DNA of 64,000 nucleotides from Propionivibrio soli (GCF_025770765.1 NZ_JANZKY010000006.1:62001-126000); one strand, 5' to 3'. Shown: positions 1 to 8,876, counted from the first letter of the stretch. Numbers and translations are program-made. The notes: generated from the sequence alone by a model not told the origin.

Positions 1-1496
1 AGACGCAACAGCGACGCGCATAAGGCAGGCGTCAGTGTCATGGCCACGAAAACGGAAAGCAGCATCGACGCAACAATGGTGATCGAGAACTGGCGATAGA
101 TGACGCCGGTTGAGCCGCCGAAGAAAGCCATCGGGATGAACACCGCCGAGAGCACCAAGGCGATGCCGACCAGCGCGCCGGTGATTTCTTTCATCGACTC
201 GCGCGTCGCTTCGCGCGCTTCCAGCTTGCGTTCGGTCATCAGCCGCTCAACGTTCTCCACAACGACGATCGCATCGTCGACCAGCAGGCCAATGGCGAGC
301 ACCATGCCGAACATGGTCAGCGTGTTGATCGAGTAGCCGAACGCCGCGAGTACGCCGAAGGTGCCGAGCAGCACGACCGGTACGGTGATCGCCGGAATCA
401 GTGTCGCACGCAGGTTCTGCATGAACAGGTACATCACGGCGACAACGAGGACGACGGCTTCGACCAGCGTGATTACTACCTCCTCGATCGAGACCTTGAC
501 GAATGGCGTCGTGTCGTAGGGAACGACCGAGTGCATCTGGTTCGGGAAATACGGTTCAAGTTCCGCGATCTTGGCTTTCACGGCATCGGCGACGCCGAGC
601 GCGTTCGCACCGTCGGCGAGCAGGATGGCCATGCCGGTCGTGGGCTTGCCGTTGAGACGGCCGACGACCGAGTAGTTGTCGGCGCCAAGCTCGACGCGAG
701 CGACGTCAGAGAGACGGATCACCGTACCGTCACTTGATGACTTGATCACCACGTTCTTGAACTCATCGACCGTCGTCAGGCGGCTGCGCGCCGAGACCGT
801 CGCGTTGATCAGCTGCTCGGAGGGTGCCGGCAATGCACCAAGCTGCCCGGCTGAAATTTGCGTGTTCTGCGCCGTCAGTGCCGTGGTAATGTCGGACGGT
901 ATCAGTGAATACTTTTCCAGCTTGCCCGGATCGAGCCAGATGCGCATCGCATAGCCGGAGCCGTAAGTCTGCACTTCGCCGACGCCATCGATGCGGCTGA
1001 CGACGTCAACGAGGTTGGACGAAATATAGTCGCCGATATCCACCGAGGTCACGGTGGGGTCGTCGGAAACCAGGGAAACGACGAGCAGGTTGTCGTCGCC
1101 GGACTTGGTGACCGTAACGCCCTGGTTCTGCACGGCTTGGGGCAAGCGCGACATCGCCTGCTGCACCTTGTTCTGCACCTGCATCAGCGCTACGTCGGAA
1201 TTCGTACCGGCCGCGAAGCTGAGTGTGACGCGGGCGCGGCCGCTGGAGGTACTGTTCGACGACATCGATTGCAGGTGGTCGAGTCCTTTCATCTGCTGCT
1301 CAATGACCTGCGTGACGGAGTCCTCCACGGTCTTCGCCGACGCGCCGTTGTAGGAGGCTGAGACCGAAACCTGCGGCGGCGCGATGTCCGGGTATTGTTC
1401 GAGCGACAGCTGGTGGATCGACAGCGCGCCGCCGATCATGATGAGGATGGCGATGACCCAAGCGAAGATGGGCCGGTCGATAAAGAAGCGGGACAT
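1..1496 (-). CDS. RND efflux transporter permease (AcrB/MexB type), partial
   Basis: Inner-membrane proton-driven pump subunit of a tripartite multidrug efflux system; about 498 N-terminal residues are visible and the rest lies beyond the window edge. The N-terminus [17 protein letters not shown] is the hallmark start of the HAE1 family. A large periplasmic porter domain follows, then the TM2-TM6 block, with the proton-relay pair in [10 protein letters not shown] and the ERLMTERK segment. The start is ATG at 1496, just downstream of the membrane fusion gene with an 8-base gap, so both are one operon (MFP first, pump second). The substrate cannot be told from sequence. Confidence 0.95.
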   Translation of the reverse strand, partial: MSRFFIDRPIFAWVIAILIMIGGALSIHQLSLEQYPDIAPPQVSVSASYNGASAKTVEDSVTQVIEQQMKGLDHLQSMSSNSTSSGRARVTLSFAAGTNSDVALMQVQNKVQQAMSRLPQAVQNQGVTVTKSGDDNLLVVSLVSDDPTVTSVDIGDYISSNLVDVVSRIDGVGEVQTYGSGYAMRIWLDPGKLEKYSLIPSDITTALTAQNTQISAGQLGALPAPSEQLINATVSARSRLTTVDEFKNVVIKSSSDGTVIRLSDVARVELGADNYSVVGRLNGKPTTGMAILLADGANALGVADAVKAKIAELEPYFPNQMHSVVPYDTTPFVKVSIEEVVITLVEAVVLVVAVMYLFMQNLRATLIPAITVPVVLLGTFGVLAAFGYSINTLTMFGMVLAIGLLVDDAIVVVENVERLMTERKLEAREATRESMKEITGALVGIALVLSAVFIPMAFFGGSTGVIYRQFSITIVASMLLSVFVAMTLTPALCASLLR

Positions 1497-1504
1497 GAGC
1501 TCTC

Positions 1505-2758
1505 CTACTTCGTTGCGACCGTTGTGGGGGGGGGCGTCGCCGCGGTTTTCGACGACGAATCCCCGGAGGGCGCGATGTTGCCGGCAGCCGCCTTTACATC
1601 GACAACGCGGACGTTCTGGCCGGGGCGAACCTTGCCGGAACCTTCGACGATTACCCGCTCACCGGCTTTCAACCCCTCGGTCACGCGCCAATTCGTGCCG
1701 ATCGCTTCTGCAACGACCACTTTGCGCTGCTCAACCTTGTTTTCCGGGGTAACAACTAGCGCCGTGGCTTTGCCGGTGTTGTCACGGCCAATGCCGGGTT
1801 GCGGCACCAGCAGCGCTTCGGGGTCTGTACCGTTGTCGAGACGTGCGCGCACGTACATGCCGGGCATCAGCAGACGTTCGGGGTTCGGCACCAGCGCGCG
1901 CAAGGTGACAGCGCCCGTGGTTGTATTGACCGTGACGCCGGTAAATTGCAACTTGCCTTCGTGTGCGTAGGTGCTGCCGTCCTCAAGAACGACCAGGATG
2001 CGCGCTGTGTCGCCATCGCTCTTGAGCGCGCCGCTGGCCAGAGCCTTGCGCAGTTGTAGCACTTCGAGGCTGGACTGCGGAACGTCAATATAGATCGGGT
2101 CGAGCTGTTGCACGGTCGTCAGCGCGGTTTCCTGGTTCGCCGTTACGAGCGCGCCCGGCGTGACCGACGATTCTTCAACGCGGCCGGTGATCGGCGACGA
2201 GATCCGGGTCCGTTCCAAGTTGATCGTTGCCGTGTCCAGCGCGGCTCTTGCGGCCGCGAGATCGGCTTCGGCTTGCTGCAAGCTCGCCTGTGCGTCTTCG
2301 TTATCCTGTTGGCTGATTGCGTCGATCGCGAGCAGTTCTGTCTGGCGCTTTGCCTTGAGGCGCGCTGCGTTGAGCGTTGCCTCGGCTCGCTGCACGCTCG
2401 CTTTCGCGCTCGCATACGCCGCCTGGTAGCTCGCTGGGTCGATTTGATAAAGCAGTTCCCCTGCCTTGACGAGAGCCCCTTCGGTGAAGCTGCGTTTCTG
2501 AATGATTCCACCGACTTGGGGACGGATCTGGGCGACCATGTACGCCGACGTGCGTCCCGACAACTCCTTGCTCAGCGTCAAGGGTTGTGTGGAAAGCGTG
2601 ACCACCCCAACTTCTGGTAGTGGCGGGGTACCCCCCGTGGCCGATTGGCTCTCGGTACAGCCGATGAGAAAGACGGCAGAGCCGAACGCGATACAGAGAG
2701 CGGCAATTGGTGCCGTTGCACGGGTGCGGGGCGATAGGCAATAGCGGACAGCCTTCAA
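1505..2758 (-). CDS. Efflux RND periplasmic adaptor (membrane fusion lipoprotein, AcrA/MexA type)
   Basis: Periplasmic adaptor linking the downstream RND pump to an outer-membrane channel. It carries a lipoprotein signal ending in LIGC (residues 31-34), a lipoyl/barrel-sandwich half around [19 protein letters not shown], an alpha-helical hairpin rich in Ala/Gln (about residues 85-165), then the [10 protein letters not shown] lipoyl return and beta-barrel domain. I choose TTG at 2758 because it is preceded by AAGGAG with 6-base spacing; the frame extends further upstream, but that part has no signal peptide character. The mature protein would be about 384 residues, normal for the family. First gene of the efflux operon. 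Confidence 0.92.
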   Translation of the reverse strand: MKAVRYCLSPRTRATAPIAALCIAFGSAVFLIGCTESQSATGGTPPLPEVGVVTLSTQPLTLSKELSGRTSAYMVAQIRPQVGGIIQKRSFTEGALVKAGELLYQIDPASYQAAYASAKASVQRAEATLNAARLKAKRQTELLAIDAISQQDNEDAQASLQQAEADLAAARAALDTATINLERTRISSPITGRVEESSVTPGALVTANQETALTTVQQLDPIYIDVPQSSLEVLQLRKALASGALKSDGDTARILVVLEDGSTYAHEGKLQFTGVTVNTTTGAVTLRALVPNPERLLMPGMYVRARLDNGTDPEALLVPQPGIGRDNTGKATALVVTPENKVEQRKVVVAEAIGTNWRVTEGLKAGERVIVEGSGKVRPGQNVRVVDVKAAAGNIAPSGDSSSKTAATPPPTTVATK

Positions 2759-3179
2759 GGTGGGCTCCTTTGTAAGTTCAATCGGCAGTCCGTAAGCAAA
2801 CGCAGCGCAAGAGCCTCTGTCGTAAGAAAAGCCCGGAATGTTGGCGGCGCGGCAGAACGCGATACGCCGCGACACGGTGAGTCGCTTTAGCGGACAGTCG
2901 CCGTTATGGCTTCAGCGGCGTAACGGGCTCTATTTTCCGGAGGCGGCAATTCAGAAAGATTTCGCGCCGGCGTGGAAGGATTGCAAATTGTTTCAGCCGG
3001 TGTGGGCGCAGGAATGGGACGGGGCGGTTGGCAGCGGAGTGCGGATGCGGGACTTTACTCATATGCCAACACATACGGGCCGCGGGGTTGGTGTTTCGGC
3101 TAGGGCGCCACAAGGTCTGCAGACCACCAGGAAGCGGACCCACAGACCCGCTACCGAACCATCCTCACGCTTTTCCTAG
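2759..3179. other. Intergenic region between efflux operon and integron
   Basis: About 420 bases without a supportable gene. Open frames on both strands have no recognisable domain and no convincing ribosome site. It must hold the efflux operon promoter reading leftward (AAGGAG of the adaptor gene is at its left edge). No TetR/LysR-type regulator gene is adjacent, so control of the efflux pair is not visible here. Confidence 0.5.
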
Positions 3180-4154
3180 TTACAACGAATCGAAAGGGCT
3201 GATTACCGACCTAGTTAATTGGTGAACGTGCGTATAAATCATCGTCGTCTGCAAGCTGCGATGGCCTAACAACAGCTGTATGGTTCGAATATCCGTCCCC
3301 GCAGCTAACAAGTGCGTCGCAAAGCTATGGCGTAAGCAATGGATACTCGCGTGCTTGGTAATCCCCGCCCGTCGGATGGCCTGCTTAAAGGCCCGCTGAA
3401 TCGTCGAGTCCGACGTGTGCCAGCGGGCCTGACGCCCACTGGAACCCCAGGGCCGCAAGCTCGCCGACGGAAAGGCGTATTGCCAGGCGAGCGAAGCCGA
3501 AGCGGTTGGATACTTCCTGACCAAGGCATCCGGCATCGAGGCGAGCCCCGCGCCCTTGGCCGTATCGTCTCGATGCAGGGTAGCAATGCGCAGCAAATGC
3601 TGTTGCAATGGAGAAACCAGCCGGACCGGCAACACCGTCGTCCGGTCCTTGCTCCCTTTACTGTTGCGGATCGACAGCGTACGTGACGCCAAATCGATAT
3701 CCTTGACCCGCAAGCTGACGCATTCATGAATGCGCCGACCGGCCCCATAAATCAGCTCCGCCATCAGCCGCGCCGTTCCTTGCATTTGAGCGAGCGTACT
3801 CCTCACTTCATCCGTGGTGAGGACGACCGGAACCCGAAGGCGTCGCTGCACGCGCTGCAGATTCCCCTGGCGGCCCAGCGGATGGTTCAGCACCTCGCCG
3901 TAGAGAAAAACGATCGCGTTTAGCGCCTGGGACTGCGTCGACGCTGAGACATGGCGCACCGCCGCCAGATAATTGAGGAAGGCTTCAACTTCACCTGGCC
4001 CCATGTCTTTGGGATGGCGCTTCCCGTGGAACAGCACAAACTGCCTCACCCAATACCGATAGGCGCTCTCGGTGCTACGACTGAAGTGACGGCGCAGGCA
4101 AACAATCGACAGAAGGTCCAGCAGGCGGGGGCTTCCGGTGGGGTTGTCACTCCA
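3180..4154 (-). CDS. intI: Integron integrase (IntI-type tyrosine recombinase), start codon region disrupted
   Basis: Site-specific recombinase that inserts and excises gene cassettes at attI/attC. Visible: N-terminal SAM-like domain ([18 protein letters not shown]), catalytic Arg in [13 protein letters not shown], Lys in [23 protein letters not shown] box, [14 protein letters not shown] with the Tyr nucleophile, and the IntI-specific insertion around ARKYP-like [18 protein letters not shown]. The frame is open from 4160, and residues [12 protein letters not shown] read like a normal IntI start, but no ATG/GTG/TTG is in frame before GTG 4049. An ATG at 4155-4153 with a good AGGAG site is one base out of frame (ATG GAG TGA). 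So either a one-base indel kills the start, translation begins at 4049 without the first helix, or the base is a sequence error. Confidence 0.88.
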   Translation of the reverse strand, partial: WSDNPTGSPRLLDLLSIVCLRRHFSRSTESAYRYWVRQFVLFHGKRHPKDMGPGEVEAFLNYLAAVRHVSASTQSQALNAIVFLYGEVLNHPLGRQGNLQRVQRRLRVPVVLTTDEVRSTLAQMQGTARLMAELIYGAGRRIHECVSLRVKDIDLASRTLSIRNSKGSKDRTTVLPVRLVSPLQQHLLRIATLHRDDTAKGAGLASMPDALVRKYPTASASLAWQYAFPSASLRPWGSSGRQARWHTSDSTIQRAFKQAIRRAGITKHASIHCLRHSFATHLLAAGTDIRTIQLLLGHRSLQTTMIYTHVHQLTRSVISPFDSL

Positions 4155-4299
4155 TGAGTGTCACTCCTTTAGCAAGTAAAAACCACAAGCATACCGGCGT
4201 CCTGCCGCCAGGGAAGAAATCCACAGGCGTCCGGCATATTGGAGTTGTTATACTGACAGCCAAAATACCAAGTGCTTGAAAACCATGGGTCACAAGCCG

Positions 4300-4364
4300 C
4301 CTTCTGAACCTCATCCATATCAATTGTTATACGGACCCCGGTGTCCGTGTAAACACTGTTAGGC
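4300..4364 (+). other. Candidate attI recombination site
   Basis: Between the integrase start and the first cassette gene lies a perfect core site GTTAGGC (4358-4364), where attI would recombine between G and TTAGGC. Upstream sequence has short repeats (TTGTTATAC occurs near 4246 and again near 4325) and GTGT/ACAC inverted bases, as attI sites often do. The left boundary is a guess. The cassette promoter Pc should lie here or inside the integrase gene; I could not identify a convincing -35/-10 pair. Confidence 0.55.
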
Positions 4365-4432
4365 CGCACGACTGGCCCACATGACGACAGAGGCTCAGAC
4401 CGCTGTCATTTCGTTCTGCTCGGGAGCCAACG

Positions 4433-4783
4433 ATGACGCAATTGCCGATGAATGTCCGTAAGCTCGAACTCGACATTTACGCGAAACGGTTGCGCTTCAT
4501 TAACCGTGAAATGGCCGTGCTAACGGCCAGTCTCGCGTTTGCTGCTGCATCTACGGACGCGCCTATTCAGTTTGCCTACGCGAGCTTCTTTGTTGTGATT
4601 CTGTTTGGCTATCACCACGACCGCCCATACCAGGGCATCTTAGAACTCTGGCGGAAGGTGAACCACCCGCTAGTACAGGTTCGTCGCGTTTGGCGAGACT
4701 ACCTGCCGATTATTGTTGCGTGGTCACTCCTTTCATTGGTTGCAGTCGGTTTCGTAGATAAGCATGGTTTCATTCCTCGCTGA
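4433..4783 (+). CDS. Cassette 1: hypothetical membrane protein
   Basis: 116 residues, no family recognised. Basic, amphipathic N-terminus (about 1-27), a hydrophobic stretch from about 28 to 58 that could form one or two membrane helices, a cytoplasmic-looking middle with HHDRPYQGILELW, and a last hydrophobic segment near residues 89-108 (LPIIVAWSLLSLVAVGF). GGGAG lies 7 bases before the ATG. It is the first cassette after attI, so the most likely to be expressed from Pc and the most recently captured. Confidence 0.7.
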   Translation: MTQLPMNVRKLELDIYAKRLRFINREMAVLTASLAFAAASTDAPIQFAYASFFVVILFGYHHDRPYQGILELWRKVNHPLVQVRRVWRDYLPIIVAWSLLSLVAVGFVDKHGFIPR

Positions 4784-4788
4784 CTGCG

Positions 4789-4855
4789 GCCTAACCCGGC
4801 AATGCACCGGACCTGTGCGAAAAGCCGCGCAGGCCGGTGATTTTGGACGTTAAGC
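4789..4855 (+). repeat. attC site 1
   Basis: 67 bp imperfect palindrome from GCCTAAC to GTTAAGC, with inner complementary arms CACCGG/CCGGTG. Recombination site of cassette 1. Confidence 0.85.
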
Positions 4856-4861
4856 GTCTTT

Positions 4862-5344
4862 ATGCCGTTCCTTGCAACCAGTCGTCTTGGAGTGGAAAGC
4901 TACCTCACCATTGGAGCGCCCGGCGTCGCGCTTTGGCTTTCCGCTCAGGTTCTCTCCGCCGACGAAGTCGCAATCCTGCGCGGATGTGGAAAAGATGTGA
5001 CGGTGTTTACGTATGAGATAGCTTCTCCCGAGGCAGTCTCCCGCGCAATCGCTACCATCAAACAACACTACCCGAACGAAACGGTCTGGTCTGAGCAAAC
5101 CGACTTGCCGAGATCATTGAGCAGCGCCGATATTGCGCAAGCATTTCTTAACCGAGAGCCTATCGTCAGCGTTAAGTTTTTCCATAATGCCTACGTCAGA
5201 GTCGCGGATGGCGAACATCAAGGCGAATGCGGGTCACTCGTAACGGTTCTCTCATTGTTACCGGAACCAACCTATGTTGTTGAGCTGGAGTCAGGGCATG
5301 ATGCTAACGTTTTGCAGTCTGCGGTTGAGCGAGCAGATGCCTAA
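4862..5344 (+). CDS. Cassette 2: hypothetical protein
   Basis: 160 residues, soluble, not assigned. The C-terminal part (about 108-160, VRVADGEHQGECGSLVTV followed by YVVELESGHD) resembles the small KOW/SH3-like beta domain often seen in short cassette-encoded or immunity-like proteins; this is a resemblance only. The ATG lies only 6 bases behind the attC core of the preceding cassette, so there is no room for a leader. The TAA stop is embedded in the R'' box of its own attC, the usual tight cassette arrangement. Confidence 0.72.
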   Translation: MPFLATSRLGVESYLTIGAPGVALWLSAQVLSADEVAILRGCGKDVTVFTYEIASPEAVSRAIATIKQHYPNETVWSEQTDLPRSLSSADIAQAFLNREPIVSVKFFHNAYVRVADGEHQGECGSLVTVLSLLPEPTYVVELESGHDANVLQSAVERADA

Positions 5345-5428
5345 CACAGTGGTCAAGGCCGCTCCCTTCGGTCGCTGGACGCTGTGCGATCAAGCGGCGC
5401 GCAGCGCCCCTTACCTTCCACGTTAGGC
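5339..5428 (+). repeat. attC site 2
   Basis: 90 bp, GCCTAAC to GTTAGGC, with the inner palindrome GCTGGACGCTG / CAGCGCCCC-like arms. Both boxes are perfect matches to the consensus. Confidence 0.9.
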
Positions 5429-5434
5429 CTACAG

Positions 5435-5947
5435 ATGACATCCAACATTGTCAATCGGAACCTTGGAATTCTTGTCGCCGCATGTGTTGTTGGCTGGTAT
5501 TCGAGTACGTTCTTTTTCCTATTGCTCTTTCCTAGCTTATTGATTTATTGGCTGGCGAGAAGATTTCTCTCTCCTAAAGCGGCTACATACGCAATCTCGA
5601 TTGCCGCACAATCAGCCCAAGTTGCCGTTAGCACGGCATTTTTACCCGTGCTGTTTTCAAGAATCCAAGTTCCTATTAACTTGTTGGGCTTGATGGTTGA
5701 CACAGTCGTTCCAATAACCGGGTTAGTGTGGCTTGTCATAAAGCCTGGCCTCAAGCCCGTGGTCTTCCTCAGCGTGTTTCAAGTATCAATGCTAGTGTTC
5801 AATGGTTATGTAGGTCTCCAACTTCCAATCGGCGACTCTCAGCACAAGGCGGTTGTCGCTCACATATTCTGGAGGGTTGAAGCTCTCATCGCCATGTGGT
5901 CATCACTTATGAACTACGAGCCCTCCAATGCTAAAACCATCGCCTAA
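5435..5947 (+). CDS. Cassette 3: hypothetical polytopic membrane protein
   Basis: 170 residues from the ATG at 5435; an upstream in-frame start would lie inside the previous attC and outside the cassette, so I reject it. Hydrophobic segments near residues 8-42, 50-75, 80-105 and 108-125 suggest four or so membrane helices, with a short hydrophilic tail. No family recognised. The TAA stop is inside the R'' box of the following attC. Confidence 0.72.
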   Translation: MTSNIVNRNLGILVAACVVGWYSSTFFFLLLFPSLLIYWLARRFLSPKAATYAISIAAQSAQVAVSTAFLPVLFSRIQVPINLLGLMVDTVVPITGLVWLVIKPGLKPVVFLSVFQVSMLVFNGYVGLQLPIGDSQHKAVVAHIFWRVEALIAMWSSLMNYEPSNAKTIA

Positions 5948-6028
5948 CCAAGCGCTCAACCGCGCTCCCTTTGGTCGCTGGACGCTGCGCGATAAAGCTG
6001 CGCAGCGCCGGTTAGCTCTACGTTAAGG
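5942..6028 (+). repeat. attC site 3
   Basis: 87 bp from GCCTAAC to GTTAAGG. The last base departs from the GTTRRRY consensus. Most of the site is identical to attC 4 (shared GCTGGACGCTGCGCGATAAA core and GCGCAGCGCCGGTTAGCTCT arm). Confidence 0.85.
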
Positions 6029-6038
6029 AGACAATGTC

Positions 6039-6161
6039 GTGGGAGCGCCAGGTGGGCCAGACGAAGATGCGTGGAAAAAGATGACACCTCGCGGAAAGAG
6101 GATTTACTGGTTATCGGTAGCAATCGTCTTTGGCTGGATAACCTACTTATTTTTTCGGTAG
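6039..6161 (+). CDS. Cassette 4a: 40-residue single-span membrane peptide
   Basis: GTG start at 6039 preceded by AAGGAG with 8-base spacing. The product has a charged N-terminal half (GGPDEDAWKKMTPRGKR) and one membrane helix (IYWLSVAIVFGWITYLFF) ending in Arg and a stop. It is shorter than the usual gene-calling cut-off but has the start signal, charge layout and position of a real cassette gene. Function unknown; small single-span proteins of this kind are often regulators of membrane complexes or toxin-like, which is not shown here. Confidence 0.6.
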   Translation: MGAPGGPDEDAWKKMTPRGKRIYWLSVAIVFGWITYLFFR

Positions 6162-6204
6162 TTCCTTAGGCCCCGTTTCCCATATCAAGACTGTTCTCGT
6201 CGCT

Positions 6205-6606
6205 ATGTCGGAAACCATCTCTCTCGAAGAAAGCTTTGAGTATTCATTGCACCACTTCCTGCAATGGCTTGAAGTTCTGACTATGAAACCTATTGAGCTA
6301 TGCAATACGTGGGGCAATTACAACGTAGCGTGGGAACTCGTTTCTGATCTCAACACAGACGGAAACTCAGTCGTCACTATGAGTTGCAGTTACCTTAGCG
6401 AAGAGCAGAAGCAAGAAGTTCGTAGTTTTCTAAGTAATCTCAATGGCATTCCGAGGTCATTGCTCGTCTCAGCTACGTCTGCCTCTGCCAACCAAGAGGC
6501 AATGAGCCATTCAGCTTGGGCGCCTTATAAGCAGGGAGCATCGGGACTGCTGCAGGTTCTTGAATCCGCCGCAGTTAAGAATCGAGCGTATTTCTCCAAC
6601 CTATGA
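6205..6606 (+). CDS. Cassette 4b: hypothetical protein
   Basis: 133 residues, soluble, acidic, no family recognised; the sequence has the look of a small immunity-type or unknown cassette protein. It lies in the same cassette as the 40-residue gene 6039-6161, with no attC between them, so this is a two-gene cassette or the fusion of two cassettes after loss of one attC (a CCTTAGGCCCC stretch near 6165 may be a remnant). TGA ends two bases before the next attC. Confidence 0.68.
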   Translation: MSETISLEESFEYSLHHFLQWLEVLTMKPIELCNTWGNYNVAWELVSDLNTDGNSVVTMSCSYLSEEQKQEVRSFLSNLNGIPRSLLVSATSASANQEAMSHSAWAPYKQGASGLLQVLESAAVKNRAYFSNL

Positions 6607-6607
6607 A

Positions 6608-6694
6608 CCCTAAGCCGGCGCTCAATCTCGTTCCTTTCAGTCGCTGGACGCTGCGCGATAAAGCCGCGCAGCGCCGGTTAGCTCTACGTTAGGC
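6608..6694 (+). repeat. attC site 4
   Basis: 87 bp, degenerate left box CCCTAAG to perfect GTTAGGC. Near-duplicate of attC 3. Confidence 0.85.
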
Positions 6695-6702
6695 AGCCAA
6701 AA

Positions 6703-6990
6703 ATGGCCCGCGCGCAGCTGATTGAAATTGATCTCAGAAACATATCAAGCTCCGAGGAACTGCATTCCTTATTGATGGAAGCGCTGGGGTTCCCGAGTTG
6801 GTACGGCTGCAACTGGGATGCATTTTGGGATGCCGTTACAGGTTTGGTTGAAATGCCATTGAAGCTAAAACTAATTGGCTGGCAAGACTTCTCTCTACGC
6901 CTACCGCGTGATGCGAGAATCATGAAAGAGTGCTTCACAGATATGGAATTCCAATTCCCGCGGTTCGCTTCCGAGGTGCTTTATGTTTGA
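6703..6990 (+). CDS. Cassette 5: barstar-family protein
   Basis: 95 residues. The central FPSWYGCNWDAFWDAVTG is the signature of barstar (inhibitor of the ribonuclease barnase): the conserved YG.NWDAFWD helix that plugs the RNase active site. Length matches the family (about 90 residues). Barstar-fold proteins act in the cytoplasm by binding a cognate RNase or polymorphic-toxin nuclease. No barnase-like gene is nearby, so it is an orphan immunity-type cassette. The ATG lies 8 bases behind the attC core. Confidence 0.85.
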   Translation: MARAQLIEIDLRNISSSEELHSLLMEALGFPSWYGCNWDAFWDAVTGLVEMPLKLKLIGWQDFSLRLPRDARIMKECFTDMEFQFPRFASEVLYV

Positions 6991-7029
6991 GTTCGATCGT
7001 GAAGTGCAACAAAACCATTGGTGCACATC

Positions 7030-7119
7030 GCCTAACACTACGGTCGAGGGGACGGCAGGGTACGGTCCTTGGTTTCTTCGAGCGCTTCCACGCTGCCGCC
7101 CCTCACCTTCACGTTAGGT
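7030..7119 (+). repeat. attC site 5
   Basis: 90 bp from GCCTAAC to GTTAGGT, with complementary arms GAGGGG/CCCCTC and GGCAG/CTGCC. Confidence 0.87.
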
Positions 7120-7129
7120 GCCAGAACAT

Positions 7130-7621
7130 ATGCCCTTCTATCGCTTCCAGATTGACTCGCCGCTCGCAACGCAAGCCGTACTGCTTCGCGTGCGCGGGCT
7201 TATGCGCGAATCACCGAGTATTCTCCAGGCGATCAAGGAGTCGTTTGGAAAGCGTCCGCAAGGCGGCCCACCGTTCATCGGCACCCTCGACGGGACCACG
7301 TTCAAGATGCGCCGCGACATTCGCTACCGGAACTCATTCTTACCCCAAGTGCATGGCAATGTGATATCGGCTCCAGCTGGTTCCAGAATTCTCGTAAGAA
7401 TGAATCTGCATCCTCTTATCGCTGCCTTCATATTGTTCTGGCTCGGAGCAGTCGGTGTCGGCGCAGTCGCTGCCTTCATGTCCGAAAGTAGGAGCATCCA
7501 ATCTGTGCTCATTCCCGCGGGTATGTTCATGTTTGGCATCGTGCTCACGGCGGGAGGCTTCTACCCCGAGGCTGTCAAAGCTCGACGCCTGCTGGAGCAA
7601 CGCATTGCAACTGGCGCCTAA
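7130..7621 (+). CDS. Cassette 6: hypothetical membrane-anchored protein
   Basis: 163 residues from ATG 7130 (the GTG at 7118 overlaps the attC core and is unlikely). The N-terminal half (about 1-85) is soluble, with GGPPFIGTLDGTTFKMRRDIRYRN; two membrane segments follow (about 91-112 and 123-143), then a short basic tail. No family named with confidence. The layout suggests a cytoplasmic domain on a hairpin membrane anchor. The TAA stop sits inside the next attC R'' box. Confidence 0.7.
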   Translation: MPFYRFQIDSPLATQAVLLRVRGLMRESPSILQAIKESFGKRPQGGPPFIGTLDGTTFKMRRDIRYRNSFLPQVHGNVISAPAGSRILVRMNLHPLIAAFILFWLGAVGVGAVAAFMSESRSIQSVLIPAGMFMFGIVLTAGGFYPEAVKARRLLEQRIATGA

Positions 7622-7693
7622 CCCTTCCATCGAGGGGACATCCTCCAGCAGGCTTAGCCTGCGTCCGTCCGCCCCTCATGTCAGAGGTTAGCC
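7616..7693 (+). repeat. attC site 6
   Basis: 78 bp from GCCTAAC to GTTAGCC, with arms CGAGGGGAC / GCCCCTCATGTC. It belongs to a different attC subtype from sites 2-5 and is shared in style with attC 8. Confidence 0.82.
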
Positions 7694-7698
7694 TCATC

Positions 7699-8328
7699 AT
7701 GCTCGGCACTCACGATCTCACACTATTCGTCATATCCGGTCTGCTGCTCAACATCACGCCGGGAGCTGACTCGCTCTACATAGCCACCCGTAGCGTTACT
7801 CAGGGTGCTAAGGCTGGTGTTGTCGCGACCCTCGGCATCAGCCTCGGTTGTTATGTTCATGTCTTGGCTGCCGCTTTAGGGCTATCGGCAGTTCTCACAA
7901 CTTCTGCCGTGGCATTTACCTTCGTTAAGCTCGCGGGCGCCGCCTATCTCCTTTATGTCGGGCTGTCACTTATCCGCTCTCGCCCTGCGCAAGCGCAGTC
8001 CGTTGGCATCGTCCCTGATGCTTCGCTACGAACCATCTTTGCCCAAGGTTTCCTTACCAATGTCCTCAACCCAAAGGTTGCGCTGTTCTTCTTGGCCTTT
8101 GTGCCGCAGTTCATTGAGCCATCTGCTACCAACAAACCGCTTGCGTTTTTGTTTCTCGGGGCCATCTTCAATTTCAACGGTACCCTATGGTGCCTGTTCC
8201 TGGCGTGGGCCACGGCGCGCATCGGCTCGCTTGGTATCGGGCGTCAGGCGGCCGCTTGGTTTAGTCGCAGCATAGGTGTTTTCTTTGTCTATCTGGGGGT
8301 TCGCCTTGCGCTCACCAAACAGGGCTAA
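7699..8328 (+). CDS. Cassette 7: LysE/RhtB-family amino-acid exporter
   Basis: 209 residues from ATG 7699 (an upstream ATG at 7678 lies before the recombination point). Family signature at the N-terminus: LLLNITPGADSLYIATRS, followed by GISLGCYVHVLAAALGLS and the middle motif QGFLTNVLNPKVALFFLAFVPQF. Six hydrophobic segments, as expected for this inner-membrane exporter family (threonine, homoserine, lysine and related substrates). The substrate cannot be predicted. It is the only clear transport gene in the array. Confidence 0.9.
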   Translation: MLGTHDLTLFVISGLLLNITPGADSLYIATRSVTQGAKAGVVATLGISLGCYVHVLAAALGLSAVLTTSAVAFTFVKLAGAAYLLYVGLSLIRSRPAQAQSVGIVPDASLRTIFAQGFLTNVLNPKVALFFLAFVPQFIEPSATNKPLAFLFLGAIFNFNGTLWCLFLAWATARIGSLGIGRQAAAWFSRSIGVFFVYLGVRLALTKQG

Positions 8329-8412
8329 CCCGGCAGTCGACAGGGACGCCGGTCAAGTGGCGGCTCTCCGGACCAGGCGCCTCGCGCGGCGCCTCTCTCT
8401 TCCACGTTAGGC
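8323..8412 (+). repeat. attC site 7
   Basis: 90 bp from GGCTAAC to GTTAGGC; the inner hairpin includes GGCGCCTCGCGCGGCGCC. Confidence 0.85.
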
Positions 8413-8425
8413 CGCACAGAGCGAT

Positions 8426-8854
8426 ATGTCCGCTTTCTCACTACCTCAAGAACTAAGCTCGCCTTGGTTCTTTGTATTCTTCGCTTTTATGTGGCTTGCA
8501 ATCACAGGGGGCCTTGCACTCCTCTCCGGTTGGAGAAGCCTCGCAACAAATTGGCCCAGGCAATCCAAGCCAAAGGGCAAGCGCTTTTGGTTTGCATCGG
8601 GCGCAATCGGAATAGGGCTGCTTCCAGTGAGGTACAGCAACTGCCTCACGGTCACAGTAGCTGACGATGGGCTTGGTATCGAAATCTTGTTCCCTTTCAG
8701 ATTTCTCAGTCCACCGATCTTCATTCCATGGAAGCAGATTGCCAGCGTTCCTGAGGGGCAGTTTCTGTTCTTTCGCCACGTGGTCGTCCAGCCTCTCAAT
8801 CACTGGTCCAGGATCAAGCTATATGGCCGGGTGCCAGAAAGTACTAAAAGCTAG
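8426..8854 (+). CDS. Cassette 8: hypothetical membrane protein
   Basis: 142 residues. Hydrophobic segment near residues 13-34 (FFVFFAFMWLAITGGLALLSG), a second weaker one near 55-67, then a beta-rich soluble region with VADDGLGIEI and PPIFIPWKQIASV, which resembles the PH-like domain seen in many small unknown membrane proteins. No function assigned. Confidence 0.68.
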   Translation: MSAFSLPQELSSPWFFVFFAFMWLAITGGLALLSGWRSLATNWPRQSKPKGKRFWFASGAIGIGLLPVRYSNCLTVTVADDGLGIEILFPFRFLSPPIFIPWKQIASVPEGQFLFFRHVVVQPLNHWSRIKLYGRVPESTKS

Positions 8855-8876
8855 TGAAGGTCGTACACAAAGTGCG

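Noticed and set aside
2838-3179. 113-codon frame between efflux operon and integrase
   Set aside because: No recognised domain, no ribosome site and unconvincing composition.
4240-4340. Cassette promoter Pc and LexA box near attI
   Set aside because: TTGTTATAC repeats include -10-like bases, but no matching -35 or CTG-N10-CAG operator could be supported.
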